A stretch of 64,000 bases of DNA from Alishewanella aestuarii B11 (GCF_000280055.1 NZ_ALAB01000027.1:124001-188000), one strand, 5' to 3'. Shown: positions 18,963 through 28,705, counted from the first letter of the stretch. The notes: generated from the sequence alone by a model not told the origin. Made by a program: numbers and translations.

Positions 18963-19883
18963 TTAATAGCCCTGTTGCCGGTCGATTTGATTTAACAATG
19001 CTAAGCCGGCTTCACTACGCCGGTAATTCTCTGCGATCTGCGCCACCACTGTATCCACCCGGGTTACCGCCGAGATATGCGGTGTGACCAAAATCGACGG
19101 ATGCGACCAGAACGGATGCGTTGCAGCAAGGGGCTCTTGCCGGAACACATCAAGACACGCCGCCTGAACCTGCCCACTGTCCAGTGCGGCCAATAAATCC
19201 GCCTCCACCAGCAGCGCGCCACGCGCGACATTGACCAGTATCACTCCCGGCTTCATCAGGGCAAACAGCTGTTGATTTAACAGATCCTCGGTGGCACTGG
19301 TCAGTGGTAATAAACAGATCACCAGATCGGCATCGTTAAGTGCTGCGGCTAAGCCATCAACGCCGGCATAGCAAGTTACACCGCTAAGCTGCTGCGGGCG
19401 ACGGGCCCAGCCCGTCACCTGATAGCCCTGCATCTGAAAAAATTGTGCGGCGGCCGCGCCCAGTTCGCCTAACCCCAGCACACAAAGCTTGCGCAACTGA
19501 CGTGGGCTTTTCGGTTTCCACTGCGCCTGCTGTTGCTGGCGATGAAACTGATCCAGGCGCAAACGGTAATAGCTTTCAATACCGGCCAGATAACGCAGCA
19601 TAGACTCAGTTAACGCCGGATCAACAACCCGCGCCAGCGGTACCACGGGCAGCTCAGGATCGGTAAGAATACTATCGACACCGGCACCATAACTTTGCAG
19701 CGCTTTTAAATTTGGTAGCTGCTGTAAACAGCCTGCCGGGTGCTTCCATACCACGGCAAAGGTGACAGCAGCAGGATCATTCAGCTCGGGCCAGACCTCA
19801 ATCGTTACCCCCGGTAGGGCGGCACTGAGCCGTTGTTGTAAGTCATCCAGTTTTCGATCAGGGATAATCAGGGCAATAGTCAC
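18963..19883 (-). CDS. ghrA: Glyoxylate/hydroxypyruvate reductase A-type 2-hydroxyacid dehydrogenase
   Basis: 306 aa NAD(P)H-dependent reductase of glyoxylate or hydroxypyruvate. Rossmann motif in LGLGELGAAAAQFF near residue 137. Catalytic Arg in NVARGALLVEADLL, Glu in DVFRQEPL and His in TPHISAV. The length and QSYGAGVDSIL motif match GhrA rather than SerA. Single gene between unrelated neighbours. Confidence 0.85.
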   Translation of the reverse strand: MTIALIIPDRKLDDLQQRLSAALPGVTIEVWPELNDPAAVTFAVVWKHPAGCLQQLPNLKALQSYGAGVDSILTDPELPVVPLARVVDPALTESMLRYLAGIESYYRLRLDQFHRQQQQAQWKPKSPRQLRKLCVLGLGELGAAAAQFFQMQGYQVTGWARRPQQLSGVTCYAGVDGLAAALNDADLVICLLPLTSATEDLLNQQLFALMKPGVILVNVARGALLVEADLLAALDSGQVQAACLDVFRQEPLAATHPFWSHPSILVTPHISAVTRVDTVVAQIAENYRRSEAGLALLNQIDRQQGY

Positions 19884-20035
19884 AGCTCACTCCATATCTT
19901 GGCCAGGGTGCCAACCTTAGCATAAAAGCGGCACTTCGGCTGTCGTCAAACTGCCATAAAACTGCCAACTTGGCGTCATACAAAGGCATTAGGCTCAACT
20001 GTGTGACCCTATGTAACAGGTGAGAGGACAGAGCG

Positions 20036-21742
20036 ATGCTGAATGTCGAACAAATGATCGAACAACAACTGCCCCAGGTTGACCGCCAGAGCTGGTTTTA
20101 CCGGCCGGTTAAAGGATTCCTCAGCTACCTGTTACATGAGCAGGATTTTCAGAATTTTGCCAAGCGCTACCCGCACCTGCAGGGACTGGAGTTTGTGGAG
20201 CAGGTGCTGGACTATTTTAACTTCAGCTACGCCGTACGCGACAACGAGCTGGAGCGGATCCCGGCGACCGGGCGGGTGGTGATTATCGCCAATCATCCGA
20301 TCGGCTCGCTGGACGGGCTGGCCCTGCTAAAGCTGGTCAGCGAGATCCGGCCAGATGTTAAGGTACTGGCCAATCAGCTGCTGATGGCACTACCGCCGCT
20401 GCACCCCCTCTTGTTACCGGTAAATAATATGACAGGTGGCACCGAGCGGCGCCGCTTAGACGCCATTGCCTCCCATCTGGCGGCGGAAGGCGCACTGATC
20501 CTGTTTCCGGCCGGTGAGGTATCACGCTTAAAACCCAATGGTATCCGGGACGGCAAGTGGCATAGCGGCTTTCTGCGCTTTGCCAGCCAAAGTAAGGCGC
20601 CAATTCTGCCGATCTATATTGGTGGGCGCAATTCGGCGCTGTTTTACAGTGCCTCGATGCTATATAAACCGCTGGCCACCTTATTGCTGGTAAAGGAAAT
20701 GTTTAAGCAACAGCGCAAATCGATCACGTTGCGCATTGGTGAAAGCATTCCGTTTGACAGCTTTAACAACCTGCAGCTGGAGCTGGCAGATAAAGTTAAA
20801 CTGTTTAAAAAGCATCTGTACCGGCTGGCAAAAGATAAAGCCCCGCTGTTTAAAACCCAGAGTGCGATAGCGCATCCGGAAGAGCGGGCTGTGCTGAAAA
20901 AGGCGGTAGAAAGTTGCCAGTTGCTGGGCGAAACCGGCGATGGCAAAAAAATCTACCTGTACCATCATCAGCAAAGTTCGCCGGTGATGCGCGAGATCGG
21001 CCGCCTGCGCGAGCTGGCGTTTCGGGCTGTCGGTGAAGGTTGTGGCCAGCGCCGTGATATTGACCGCTTCGACAGCCATTATGAACATCTGATCCTGTGG
21101 GATAGCGATGATCTGGAGATTGTCGGCGCCTACCGTTTTGCCAATACGGCCCGGGTGATCGCTGATCACGGCTTAGCCGGCTTATATACCGCCTCGCTAT
21201 TTCAATTTAGCGCCCAGATGCAACCCTATCTGGCGCAGGGGCTGGAGCTGGGACGCAGCTTTGTGCAACCACGCTACTGGGGTAAGCGCAGCCTGGACTA
21301 TCTGTGGTATGGCATTGGAGCTTACCTTAAGCAGTATCCGGAACTACGCTATCTGTTTGGCGGCGTCAGCCTGTCGAACAGCTACCCGCAAGCAGCCCGG
21401 GATCTGATGGTCTATTTCTACTCTTTATATTTTCAGGATGAACAGCAAACAGCGGTATCAAATCAGCCCTATCAGCTGCCGCACGCTATTCTGCAACAAC
21501 TGCAGCAGCACTTCAGCGGTCAGGACTATGCAGCAGACTTTGTGCAGCTAAAACACCTGCTGGCCAATATGGGGGTAAGTATTCCCACCTTATATAAGCA
21601 ATACAGTGAGCTGTGCGAGCCAGGTGGGGTGAAATTTCTGGCCTTTGGTACGGACCCGGATTTCGCTGACTGCATTGATGGCCTGGTACTGGTAGACCTG
21701 ACACAGTTAAAAGCGCAAAAGCGCGCCCGTTATCTAAGCTAA
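20036..21742 (+). CDS. OlsF-like bifunctional acyltransferase (PlsC + OlsB/GNAT fusion)
   Basis: 568 aa. The N-terminal half (about 60-250) is a PlsC-type acyltransferase with NHPIGSLDG and FPAGEVSR motifs. The C-terminal half (about 290-560) resembles OlsB/hemolysin-type N-acyltransferases (ELGRSFVQPRYW, LFGGVSLSNSYP). This order is that of OlsF, which makes ornithine lipids by N- and then O-acylation of ornithine. The phosphorus-free lipid product is an inference from the fusion. Single gene, with AGGTGAGAGG upstream of ATG 20036. Confidence 0.8.
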   Translation: MLNVEQMIEQQLPQVDRQSWFYRPVKGFLSYLLHEQDFQNFAKRYPHLQGLEFVEQVLDYFNFSYAVRDNELERIPATGRVVIIANHPIGSLDGLALLKLVSEIRPDVKVLANQLLMALPPLHPLLLPVNNMTGGTERRRLDAIASHLAAEGALILFPAGEVSRLKPNGIRDGKWHSGFLRFASQSKAPILPIYIGGRNSALFYSASMLYKPLATLLLVKEMFKQQRKSITLRIGESIPFDSFNNLQLELADKVKLFKKHLYRLAKDKAPLFKTQSAIAHPEERAVLKKAVESCQLLGETGDGKKIYLYHHQQSSPVMREIGRLRELAFRAVGEGCGQRRDIDRFDSHYEHLILWDSDDLEIVGAYRFANTARVIADHGLAGLYTASLFQFSAQMQPYLAQGLELGRSFVQPRYWGKRSLDYLWYGIGAYLKQYPELRYLFGGVSLSNSYPQAARDLMVYFYSLYFQDEQQTAVSNQPYQLPHAILQQLQQHFSGQDYAADFVQLKHLLANMGVSIPTLYKQYSELCEPGGVKFLAFGTDPDFADCIDGLVLVDLTQLKAQKRARYLS

Positions 21743-21877
21743 TCCACCGTTTCTTGTGGCTTAGTGTAAAGATCCGGTAAAGTTCAGCCGCGATTCAGCC
21801 GCGGCCCACTATAAGTTGTATACTAAATGTCCAACCCTCTGCCGGCGCAACTTAACGCCCGTGGTAAGGAGCTTGAT

Positions 21878-23392
21878 ATGACGATACAACGAACCCTGCC
21901 ACAGCTACTGTTAGCCCTGGCGATTTTATTGCTCAGCGCCTGCGCCAGTCAGGCACAAAGCCGCACCAGTAACAGCGAGGCCGAGCTGGACCAGATGCTG
22001 GCCCCGATTGCACTGTATCCGGACTCAGTACTAACCCACGTCTTGATTGCCTCGACCTATCCGCTGGAAATTGTGCAGGCGGCACGCTGGTTAGAGCGTA
22101 ACCCGGATCTTCGCGGCGAAGACGCGGTAGAAGCCGTGCAAGGCCAGGACTGGGACCCCAGTGTGCAGGCTCTGGTTGCCTTCCCGCAGTTAGTGCAACG
22201 CCTGAATGATGATCTGCAATGGACGCAGCGGCTGGGAGAAATCTTTTTAGCCGATGAGCCAGCGTTACTGGCCAGTATTCAGCGCTTACGGCAACGCGCC
22301 TATGCTCAGGGTTCGCTGCAACAGATGGAGCATGTGGTGGTGGAGCGCGAACGCGAAGTGATCGTGATTGAACCGGCGCGGCGTGAAGTGATTTATGTGC
22401 CCTACTACGATACCCGGGTGGTTTACGGTAACTGGTGGTGGCCAGCCTATCCGCCACTGTATTGGTATGAGCCGGTCGGTCACCGCAGCCGGGTCAGCTT
22501 TTACTGGAGCAGTGGTTACCATGTCAGACCGGCGTTTTATTTCAGCGTCTTCGACTGGCATCGTCATCATGTGATAGTGCACCACTATTACTATCATAAA
22601 CCACCGCGCTATTATCCAAAACGGCAGCACTTCCACAATGCACCACGTTGGCAGCATGATCATTATCACCGCCGTGGCGTGCATTACCGGCACAGTCAGT
22701 TACGTGACCGGCCAGACTATCAGCACCGCCCTGATCGATCACGCCGTCATGACGATGCGCCGCACAGACCTCGCGAACAATGGCGTGCTGAGCGTAATCA
22801 GGAGCCGCGCTCACAACCAGACAATCGCTTTATTCCGGCCGACAGCAAGCTCCGTCAGGCTAACCGCGAAGCTGAGGCAGCACCACGTAGTGCGCAGCGC
22901 GAAGGCCGTCAGTATGACAGCAACCGTCAGCCGCGCCAGCATGAGATAGCACGAAGCGAACGGCCGCAACGTCAGGAGCGCCCTGCGCAGGGACGTATTG
23001 CTCAGCAATGGGCGGAAAATGAGCAGCGTATGCAGCCAATCCCTGTTGCAGACACCAGCCCGGCCGTTGACCGGCAGCGGCCGCAACGTGTGCAGGACAG
23101 TGCGCTACGCACGCAACAGCGCAACGAGGCATTAAATAGAGAGCAGCGCGTGCAGTATCAACGGCCGCAGCAAGAGGTAAGAACCGAGCGGGTGCAGCCG
23201 CAAAGATTTCAGCAAGAGCGGGTACAACCGGTAAGCCGGCCAGCACAGGACAGTCAGCGGGTACAGCCGCAGCGGCCACAAATGGAACAACGGCAAGCCG
23301 TTGTCAGCCGGCCAGCAAGCGAGAGCCGGGCAACAGGTTCGATCTCCGAGCGCTCTAACCGCTTTGAGAACCGGCGCCAACAGCAGGACTAG
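21878..23392 (+). CDS. DUF3300-domain lipoprotein
   Basis: 504 aa from ATG 21878, which has a strong AAGGAG six bases upstream; the frame is open 17 codons further but has no such site. Signal peptide ends in the lipobox LSAC. The DUF3300 domain (about 30-230; LDQMLAPIALYPDSVLTHVL, ending in Trp/Tyr/Pro-rich VPYYDTRVVYGNWWWP) has unknown function. The remaining half is low complexity: His/Tyr/Arg rich, then Arg/Gln/Pro repeats such as RVQPQRPQ. Probably an outer-membrane-anchored, strongly basic surface or periplasmic protein. Confidence 0.85.
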   Translation: MTIQRTLPQLLLALAILLLSACASQAQSRTSNSEAELDQMLAPIALYPDSVLTHVLIASTYPLEIVQAARWLERNPDLRGEDAVEAVQGQDWDPSVQALVAFPQLVQRLNDDLQWTQRLGEIFLADEPALLASIQRLRQRAYAQGSLQQMEHVVVEREREVIVIEPARREVIYVPYYDTRVVYGNWWWPAYPPLYWYEPVGHRSRVSFYWSSGYHVRPAFYFSVFDWHRHHVIVHHYYYHKPPRYYPKRQHFHNAPRWQHDHYHRRGVHYRHSQLRDRPDYQHRPDRSRRHDDAPHRPREQWRAERNQEPRSQPDNRFIPADSKLRQANREAEAAPRSAQREGRQYDSNRQPRQHEIARSERPQRQERPAQGRIAQQWAENEQRMQPIPVADTSPAVDRQRPQRVQDSALRTQQRNEALNREQRVQYQRPQQEVRTERVQPQRFQQERVQPVSRPAQDSQRVQPQRPQMEQRQAVVSRPASESRATGSISERSNRFENRRQQQD

Positions 23393-23459
23393 GCCACGCT
23401 GCGCAACGGCGACCTGTCCCTACCACTTTGTTGATATAGAACAATACTTACCATTAAAG

Positions 23460-23483
23460 GCCCGCTTTGTAGCGGGCTTTTTT
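23460..23483 (+). terminator. Intrinsic terminator
   Basis: GCCCGCT-TTGT-AGCGGGC followed by six T, between the DUF3300 gene and ompW. Confidence 0.88.
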
Positions 23484-23550
23484 GATCCAGCCCAAGGTTT
23501 TCACCGCCAGCAAGCGCACAATGGCGCCAGTTATCTGACGGGAGAATACA

Positions 23551-24246
23551 ATGAAAACAATGTTATCTACAGTAGCACTGGGCCTGAGTTTAGTTGCCGC
23601 CCCTGCGATGGCCGAATTTTCTGTCAACGTTGGCGCCATCAGCGTGATGCCAAGTGACAGCAGCGGCAATCTGAATGTGGTAGAAGCCGTCGCAGGCTTA
23701 CCGGCCGGCTCAACTGGCGTCAAGGTGAATGACAATACCCAACTGGGCCTGACCTTTGACTACAAACTGGATAAAAACTGGGGCGTGCAGTTGATTGCCG
23801 CTACCCCTTTTACCCACAAAATCAGTGGCGATGGCGCTATTGACGGTTTAAAAGTAGGTAAAACCAAACATTTACCGCCTACCTTACTCGGCCAGTATTA
23901 TTTTGATGTTGGTAACAGCAACATTCAGCCTTTTGTTGGCCTGGGCGTCAATTACACCAACTTCTTTAATACCGAAGCCGATGGTCAGCTGAAAAGCACG
24001 CTGGTCGCGCTGGGTGCGGCTGGTGCTAATGATCCTGTGACCATTAAGCTGAAAAACTCCTGGGGCCTGGCCGCACAAGCCGGCGTCAATATCAAACTGG
24101 CTGATAACCTGGGTGTCCACCTGATGATCAGCAAAATTGATATCGATACCAAGGCGCATGTCCGGGTTAATGGCAATACAGTGCAAAGCGTTGATGTCAG
24201 CATTGATCCGCTGGTAGCAATGATTGGTCTGCGCTGGACGCTGTAA
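23551..24246 (+). CDS. ompW: OmpW-family outer-membrane beta-barrel protein
   Basis: 231 aa. Signal peptide cleaved after AMA (residue 21). An eight-stranded barrel pattern has OmpW signatures: LGLTFDYKLDKNWGVQLIAA, HLPPTLLGQYYF, QPFVGLGVNYTNFF, and terminal GLRWTL ending in an aromatic-hydrophobic beta signal. OmpW proteins form narrow hydrophobic channels for small non-polar compounds. Own terminator upstream, so independently expressed. Confidence 0.92.
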   Translation: MKTMLSTVALGLSLVAAPAMAEFSVNVGAISVMPSDSSGNLNVVEAVAGLPAGSTGVKVNDNTQLGLTFDYKLDKNWGVQLIAATPFTHKISGDGAIDGLKVGKTKHLPPTLLGQYYFDVGNSNIQPFVGLGVNYTNFFNTEADGQLKSTLVALGAAGANDPVTIKLKNSWGLAAQAGVNIKLADNLGVHLMISKIDIDTKAHVRVNGNTVQSVDVSIDPLVAMIGLRWTL

Positions 24247-24379
24247 GTTTTATCTTGCCCTTTGCCGTCAACATTACGGTGTTGACGGTATTTTTCCGGG
24301 CGCTCCGACCAAAGTCGGGGCTTTTCCCGCTCCGGCTTCTGGATTAGAGTGCTAATACTGATCTCAAGCCGGAGCTGTT

Positions 24380-26224
24380 ATGCCAAGTCCTGTTTCCAAA
24401 CTTAACTGGCAACACCTGCTAAAATCCGGAAACCGGATTTTTATTGGCTCCCATGCCGCGGTGCCAACCCTACTGATTGACGATCTGATTGCGAATGCCA
24501 AAAGCCTGCATGATATTGAAATTGTGCAACTGGTGACCCTGTCAGACAACAAATGGGCCAAACCCGAGTTTCAGCATTTATTTAAGGTCAATACCTTCTT
24601 TATCGGCGGCCATACCGTGCGTCAGGCTGTCGCTGAGGGCCGGGCTGATTACACCCCCTGTTTTATGACCGATATTCCGGCGCTGTTTACCGACGGCGTA
24701 CTGCCGCTGGATGCCGCGCTGATTATGGTGAGCCCGGCCGATGAACATGGCTATCATTCACTTGGTGTATCAGTTGATGTGATAGCCGCTGCAGCAAAGG
24801 CCGCCAAAACGGTGATTGCCCAGGTCAATCCGGCGATGCCGATCACTTACGGCCAGTCTTTTATTCATAAAGACGATATCGATGCTTTTTTCTATGCCGA
24901 GCAGCCACTGCCGGAAGTCCAGCCTACCGAGCTGGATCCGCGCACTGAGCGTATCGGCCAGTATGTGTCGCTGCTGGTCGAAGATGGCGCCACTATTCAG
25001 CTTGGCGTAGGTAAAATCTGCGAAGCGGTAACCCGCTATCTGAGTAATCACAAGGATCTGGGCCTGCATACCGAGCTGCTGACCGACGGTGTACTGGAGC
25101 TGATTAAAAAAGGGGTGATCAACAACAGGCGCAAAACCTTTCATCCCGGCAAAAGTGTCACCAGCTTTTGTATCGGCACTAAGCAGCTGTATGACTTTGT
25201 GCACCAAAACCCGCATATCGGCTTCTATCCCAGTGAGTATGTCAATTCGCCCAGCAACATTGCCCGCAACGAGCGGATGGTGTCAATTAACAGTGCCATC
25301 GAAGTGGATCTGACCGGCCAGGTGGTGTCAGATTCAATCGGTCATCAGTTTTATAGTGGCGTCGGTGGTCAGGTTGACTTTAGCCGTGGTGCCTCAATGA
25401 GTAACGGTGGTAAACCCATTATTGCCCTGCCCTCTACTGCCAAAAGCGGCTCAATTTCCCGGATCGTGCCGCATATCCGGGAAGGCGCCGGTGTCGTTAC
25501 CAGCCGCGCCCATGTGCATTATGTGGTCACTGAATTTGGCGTCGCCTCACTGCGCGGCAAAAGTATCCGCGAGCGGGCGCTGGAACTGATCCGGGTCGCC
25601 CATCCAAAGTTCCGTAATCAGCTGTTAGCTGAAGTGCGCAAGCATTACTGGGTACCGCATTATCAGGTACAAACCCCGGTCGAAGTGCCGGAGCTGGGAC
25701 CTGTGGGTTTTAAAGAGCTGACCATTAACGGCGAAAGCTTTGATTTACGGCCGCTGAATCCGTCAGATGAGCGGCGTTTGCAGGAGTTTTTCTACTCCCA
25801 CACCAAAGAAACACTGCAAATGCGCTACAACTCCGTGCCGACCCAGATGAGTCGCGAGAAGTCCTGTACTTTGGTTAGCGTCGATCAATCAAAAGATCTG
25901 GCACTGTGTATCGTTAAACAAAAAGGCTCAGTGGTGGAAATTCAGGCCGTCGGCCGTTATTACCTGATTGAAAGCCAGAATAGCTGCGAAGTCGCCTTTG
26001 TTACCCGCGAAAAATTTCAGGGCAAAGGCATGGCGAAACGGCTGCTGGCAGAAATGATTAATGTGGCCCGTATTCGTGGTTTAAGCTCAATGCAGGCCTA
26101 TGTACGGGCAGAAAACAAACCGATGCTCAGAGTATTTGAAAACGCCGGCTTTGTGCGCCTGCCAAGTGACGATCCGTCAGAAGCCTATTTAAAACTGGAC
26201 TTAACCCCGGCAGGAGAGTGCTGA
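24380..26224 (+). CDS. Acetyl-CoA hydrolase/transferase fused to a GNAT acetyltransferase
   Basis: 614 aa. Residues 1-430 form an acetyl-CoA hydrolase/CoA-transferase (cat1/4-hydroxybutyrate CoA-transferase-like; SEYVNSPSNIARNERMVSIN, GVGGQVDFSRGA, VTEFGVASLRGKS). Residues about 450-605 form a GNAT domain with acetyl-CoA loop REKFQGKGMAKRLLAE. The fusion could couple CoA-ester turnover to acylation of a protein or small molecule; substrates are unknown. Its TGA overlaps the deacetylase ATG as TGATG. Confidence 0.85.
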   Translation: MPSPVSKLNWQHLLKSGNRIFIGSHAAVPTLLIDDLIANAKSLHDIEIVQLVTLSDNKWAKPEFQHLFKVNTFFIGGHTVRQAVAEGRADYTPCFMTDIPALFTDGVLPLDAALIMVSPADEHGYHSLGVSVDVIAAAAKAAKTVIAQVNPAMPITYGQSFIHKDDIDAFFYAEQPLPEVQPTELDPRTERIGQYVSLLVEDGATIQLGVGKICEAVTRYLSNHKDLGLHTELLTDGVLELIKKGVINNRRKTFHPGKSVTSFCIGTKQLYDFVHQNPHIGFYPSEYVNSPSNIARNERMVSINSAIEVDLTGQVVSDSIGHQFYSGVGGQVDFSRGASMSNGGKPIIALPSTAKSGSISRIVPHIREGAGVVTSRAHVHYVVTEFGVASLRGKSIRERALELIRVAHPKFRNQLLAEVRKHYWVPHYQVQTPVEVPELGPVGFKELTINGESFDLRPLNPSDERRLQEFFYSHTKETLQMRYNSVPTQMSREKSCTLVSVDQSKDLALCIVKQKGSVVEIQAVGRYYLIESQNSCEVAFVTREKFQGKGMAKRLLAEMINVARIRGLSSMQAYVRAENKPMLRVFENAGFVRLPSDDPSEAYLKLDLTPAGEC

Positions 26225-27141
26225 TGCCCATTACCATTTTCAGCCACCCCAGCTGCTACTACCATGAAAATGGCGTTGATCATCCGGAATGTCCGGAACG
26301 TTTATCGGCCATCAACGATCAGTTGATCCGCTCCGGTATGGAATATGTGGTGATGCAGCGCGATGCCACCGCAGCAACTAAAGAAGCCTTGTATCTGGCC
26401 CACGGCAAACTTTATGTTGACGAGCTGTTTGCCAAAGCGCCAAGCGAAGGCCATATCTGGCTGGATCCCGATACCATTATGGGTCCCAAAAGTCTGAATG
26501 CGGCTTTGCATGCTGCCGGCAGTGGCATTAACGCCGTAGATCAGGTGATGGCTGGCAGTAACGAGCAGGCATTTTGCGCGGTGCGCCCACCGGGCCACCA
26601 CGCCACCCGCGAGCAGGCAATGGGTTTTTGCCTGCTAAATAATATTGCGATTGCCGCCGAGCATGCCTTGAACCAGTACCAGCTCAGCCGAATTGCCATC
26701 GTCGATTTTGACGTACATCATGGCAATGGTACCGAGGATATCTTTCAACATGAACCACGGGTGCTATTTTGCTCCTCGTTTGAACATCCGCTGTATCCCT
26801 ACACTGGCGCTGAGACAAATAACGAACATATTATCAATCTGCCACTGGCCGGTGGCTGTCGCGGCACCGCCTGGCGGGAACAGGTAAAACAGCACTGGCT
26901 ACCCGCTATTGATCGTTTTGCACCACAGCTGATTTTAATCTCCGCCGGCTTTGACGGCCACGCTGAAGATGAGATGGCGCATTTTATGTTGCGCGAAGAA
27001 GACTACCAGTGGATTGCCACTGAACTGAAGCAACTGGCCGACAAACACTGCCAGGGCCGTATCGTCGCCATGCTGGAAGGCGGTTATGCCTTAAGTGCGC
27101 TCGGACGCAGCGTAGTGGCTTTTCTAAAAGGTTTGCTCTAG
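26224..27141 (+). CDS. Histone-deacetylase-family (AcuC/HDAC-like) amidohydrolase
   Basis: 305 aa from ATG 26224; CAGGAG lies seven bases upstream, whereas a GTG at 26218 would be too close. Class II HDAC-type fold with catalytic His pair in RPPGHHATREQAMGF and zinc ligands in DFDVHHGNGT and SAGFDGHAED. It removes acyl groups from lysine, polyamine or other amide substrates. Coupled translation with the CoA-transferase/GNAT fusion implies a shared pathway. Confidence 0.9.
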   Translation: MPITIFSHPSCYYHENGVDHPECPERLSAINDQLIRSGMEYVVMQRDATAATKEALYLAHGKLYVDELFAKAPSEGHIWLDPDTIMGPKSLNAALHAAGSGINAVDQVMAGSNEQAFCAVRPPGHHATREQAMGFCLLNNIAIAAEHALNQYQLSRIAIVDFDVHHGNGTEDIFQHEPRVLFCSSFEHPLYPYTGAETNNEHIINLPLAGGCRGTAWREQVKQHWLPAIDRFAPQLILISAGFDGHAEDEMAHFMLREEDYQWIATELKQLADKHCQGRIVAMLEGGYALSALGRSVVAFLKGLL

Positions 27142-27189
27142 GTCCAATTTTAGCTGCTAAGCTTAGTGCAACTCAGGGTACTTTTGCTT

Positions 27190-28284
27190 ATGCAGCTGAT
27201 TAAAAACTACTTTCCATCTTTATCCTATCTGGACCCGGCCAGCGAGGCGGAGTTCCGGCTGTATCTGGTTGCCAGTACCCGCCATATTGCGCAGCGGCTG
27301 GCGCTGGTCTGTGCCCTGTTGCTGCTAGTGTTCAGTGCCACCGATATTATCCTGGGCGATCAATGGCACAGCCTGAACAATCTATCGCGCTTTATTGCGG
27401 CAGCACTGATTGTAAGCTTTGCAGTTTACAACCGGCGCCTGACACCCGATCACTGGCTACAAGGTTGGCTGGCGATAGCCGCCCTGGTGTTATTGCTGCT
27501 GGCGGTGACCTTTTACAGCTCAGCCCAATATTTTGGCAAACTGGGCGAAGGTGGCCCTTTGGTGGTAGCCTTCGCGCTGGCTGCTATCCCGATTTTCAAC
27601 CTGCAGCAAAAACTGCTGCTCTGGCTGCAACTGAGCGCCAGCATTGTGTTTCTGAAATACTGTACCGATACCAACACCGGCTGGACGCTGTTTTATCTGA
27701 GTATTACGTTATTACTCTGCCTGAGCTGGCAACGGCAATTTGATATTTTATTGCGCAGCCAGTTTAAAACCGTGCGGCTGGAGCAACAAAAAGCCGAAAC
27801 TGATCAGTTAACCGGTTTGCTGAACCGGCGTAGCTTTGAACAACGTTTGCAAGAAAAGCTGCAAAGCCTGCAAGCCGGCCAGCAGTTGTCTCTGGGTTTG
27901 TTAGATATCGACTATTTTAAACGCTACAACGACCACTACGGTCATCTGGATGGTGATCTGGTGTTGGTGCAACTGTCGCGTTTGCTCTCCGCAGAATCCG
28001 GGCTATTGGTGGTACGTTTTGGCGGCGAAGAATTCATTCTGGTTGAACAACATAGCGCCGACTCACCTAGCTCGCTATTGCAATTACCCCGCAAGTTAGC
28101 GGCCCTGGCCATTCCCCATCAAAACTCGCCCTTTAATGTGGTCACCGCGTCGATTGGTATTGTTACCCTAAACTATCCAGGCAGCGGCTATCAAAGTGGT
28201 CAGCTGATGCATCAAGCCGATCAACTGCTCTATGAGGCGAAAGAACAAGGCCGTAATCAGGCCCGGCAACAGTTTTTGAGCTAG
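27190..28284 (+). CDS. Membrane-bound diguanylate cyclase
   Basis: Synthesises cyclic di-GMP. About 364 aa from ATG 27190 (a GTG at 27166 is the alternative start; neither has an ideal ribosome-binding site). Around five or six transmembrane helices (residues 35-185) precede a GGDEF domain whose active-site signature is GGEEF near residue 278. The inhibitory RxxD site expected five residues upstream is absent, so product feedback inhibition is unlikely. The sensory part has no recognised domain. Confidence 0.88.
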   Translation: MQLIKNYFPSLSYLDPASEAEFRLYLVASTRHIAQRLALVCALLLLVFSATDIILGDQWHSLNNLSRFIAAALIVSFAVYNRRLTPDHWLQGWLAIAALVLLLLAVTFYSSAQYFGKLGEGGPLVVAFALAAIPIFNLQQKLLLWLQLSASIVFLKYCTDTNTGWTLFYLSITLLLCLSWQRQFDILLRSQFKTVRLEQQKAETDQLTGLLNRRSFEQRLQEKLQSLQAGQQLSLGLLDIDYFKRYNDHYGHLDGDLVLVQLSRLLSAESGLLVVRFGGEEFILVEQHSADSPSSLLQLPRKLAALAIPHQNSPFNVVTASIGIVTLNYPGSGYQSGQLMHQADQLLYEAKEQGRNQARQQFLS

Positions 28285-28341
28285 ACAAAATGTGTTAATC
28301 GTTTAAGAATGCACGCGAATAGTCAATGACAAGGATTAAGT

Positions 28342-28602
28342 TTGAAAAACATCAGAAAAATCGCCAAATTAACTGCAATTGTCGTCAGCTTACTAATTAG
28401 TGCCTGCAGCACTTACAGTACCCAACAAGGCGCCGATGATTTCTTTGACGGCGCGATCAACAATGCCAAGCAATCTCAGACGCAGTCGCCGACTGCGATT
28501 AATCTGGCGGAACCCTCGGCAAAGGCAGACACCCTGGCTGGGCTCGTTAATATCGGTTTTGGTTGGATCCGCTCCTTGTTCGTGGAAGAAAAAAACCAGT
28601 AG
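28342..28602 (+). CDS. Small predicted lipoprotein, TTG start
   Basis: 86 aa. TTG start with AAGGA nine bases upstream. Basic N-terminus, hydrophobic segment and lipobox ISAC (Cys22). The mature part is short, Ser/Gln/Ala rich, ending in a hydrophobic GLVNIGFGWIRSLFV stretch. No family recognised. It lies 57 bp after the cyclase and may be cotranscribed. Confidence 0.65.
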   Translation: MKNIRKIAKLTAIVVSLLISACSTYSTQQGADDFFDGAINNAKQSQTQSPTAINLAEPSAKADTLAGLVNIGFGWIRSLFVEEKNQ

Positions 28603-28647
28603 TGATGCCGTGATAGCTAGTTCGTGACAACGGTAAAAGCACCCAAT

Positions 28648-28674
28648 AAAAAACCTGCCGCAGCAGGTTTTTTT
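28648..28674. terminator. Bidirectional intrinsic terminator
   Basis: AAAAAACCTGC-CGCA-GCAGGTTTTTTT between the small lipoprotein and convergent purL. Confidence 0.92.
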
Positions 28675-28705
28675 ATTCGGTTAACTTAAAGCGTCAGGCT
28701 AAAGA

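Noticed and set aside
21933..23380. Long antisense and +1 frame ORFs inside the DUF3300 gene
   Set aside because: Shadows produced by its skewed, repetitive codon composition; products are low complexity and lack start sites.
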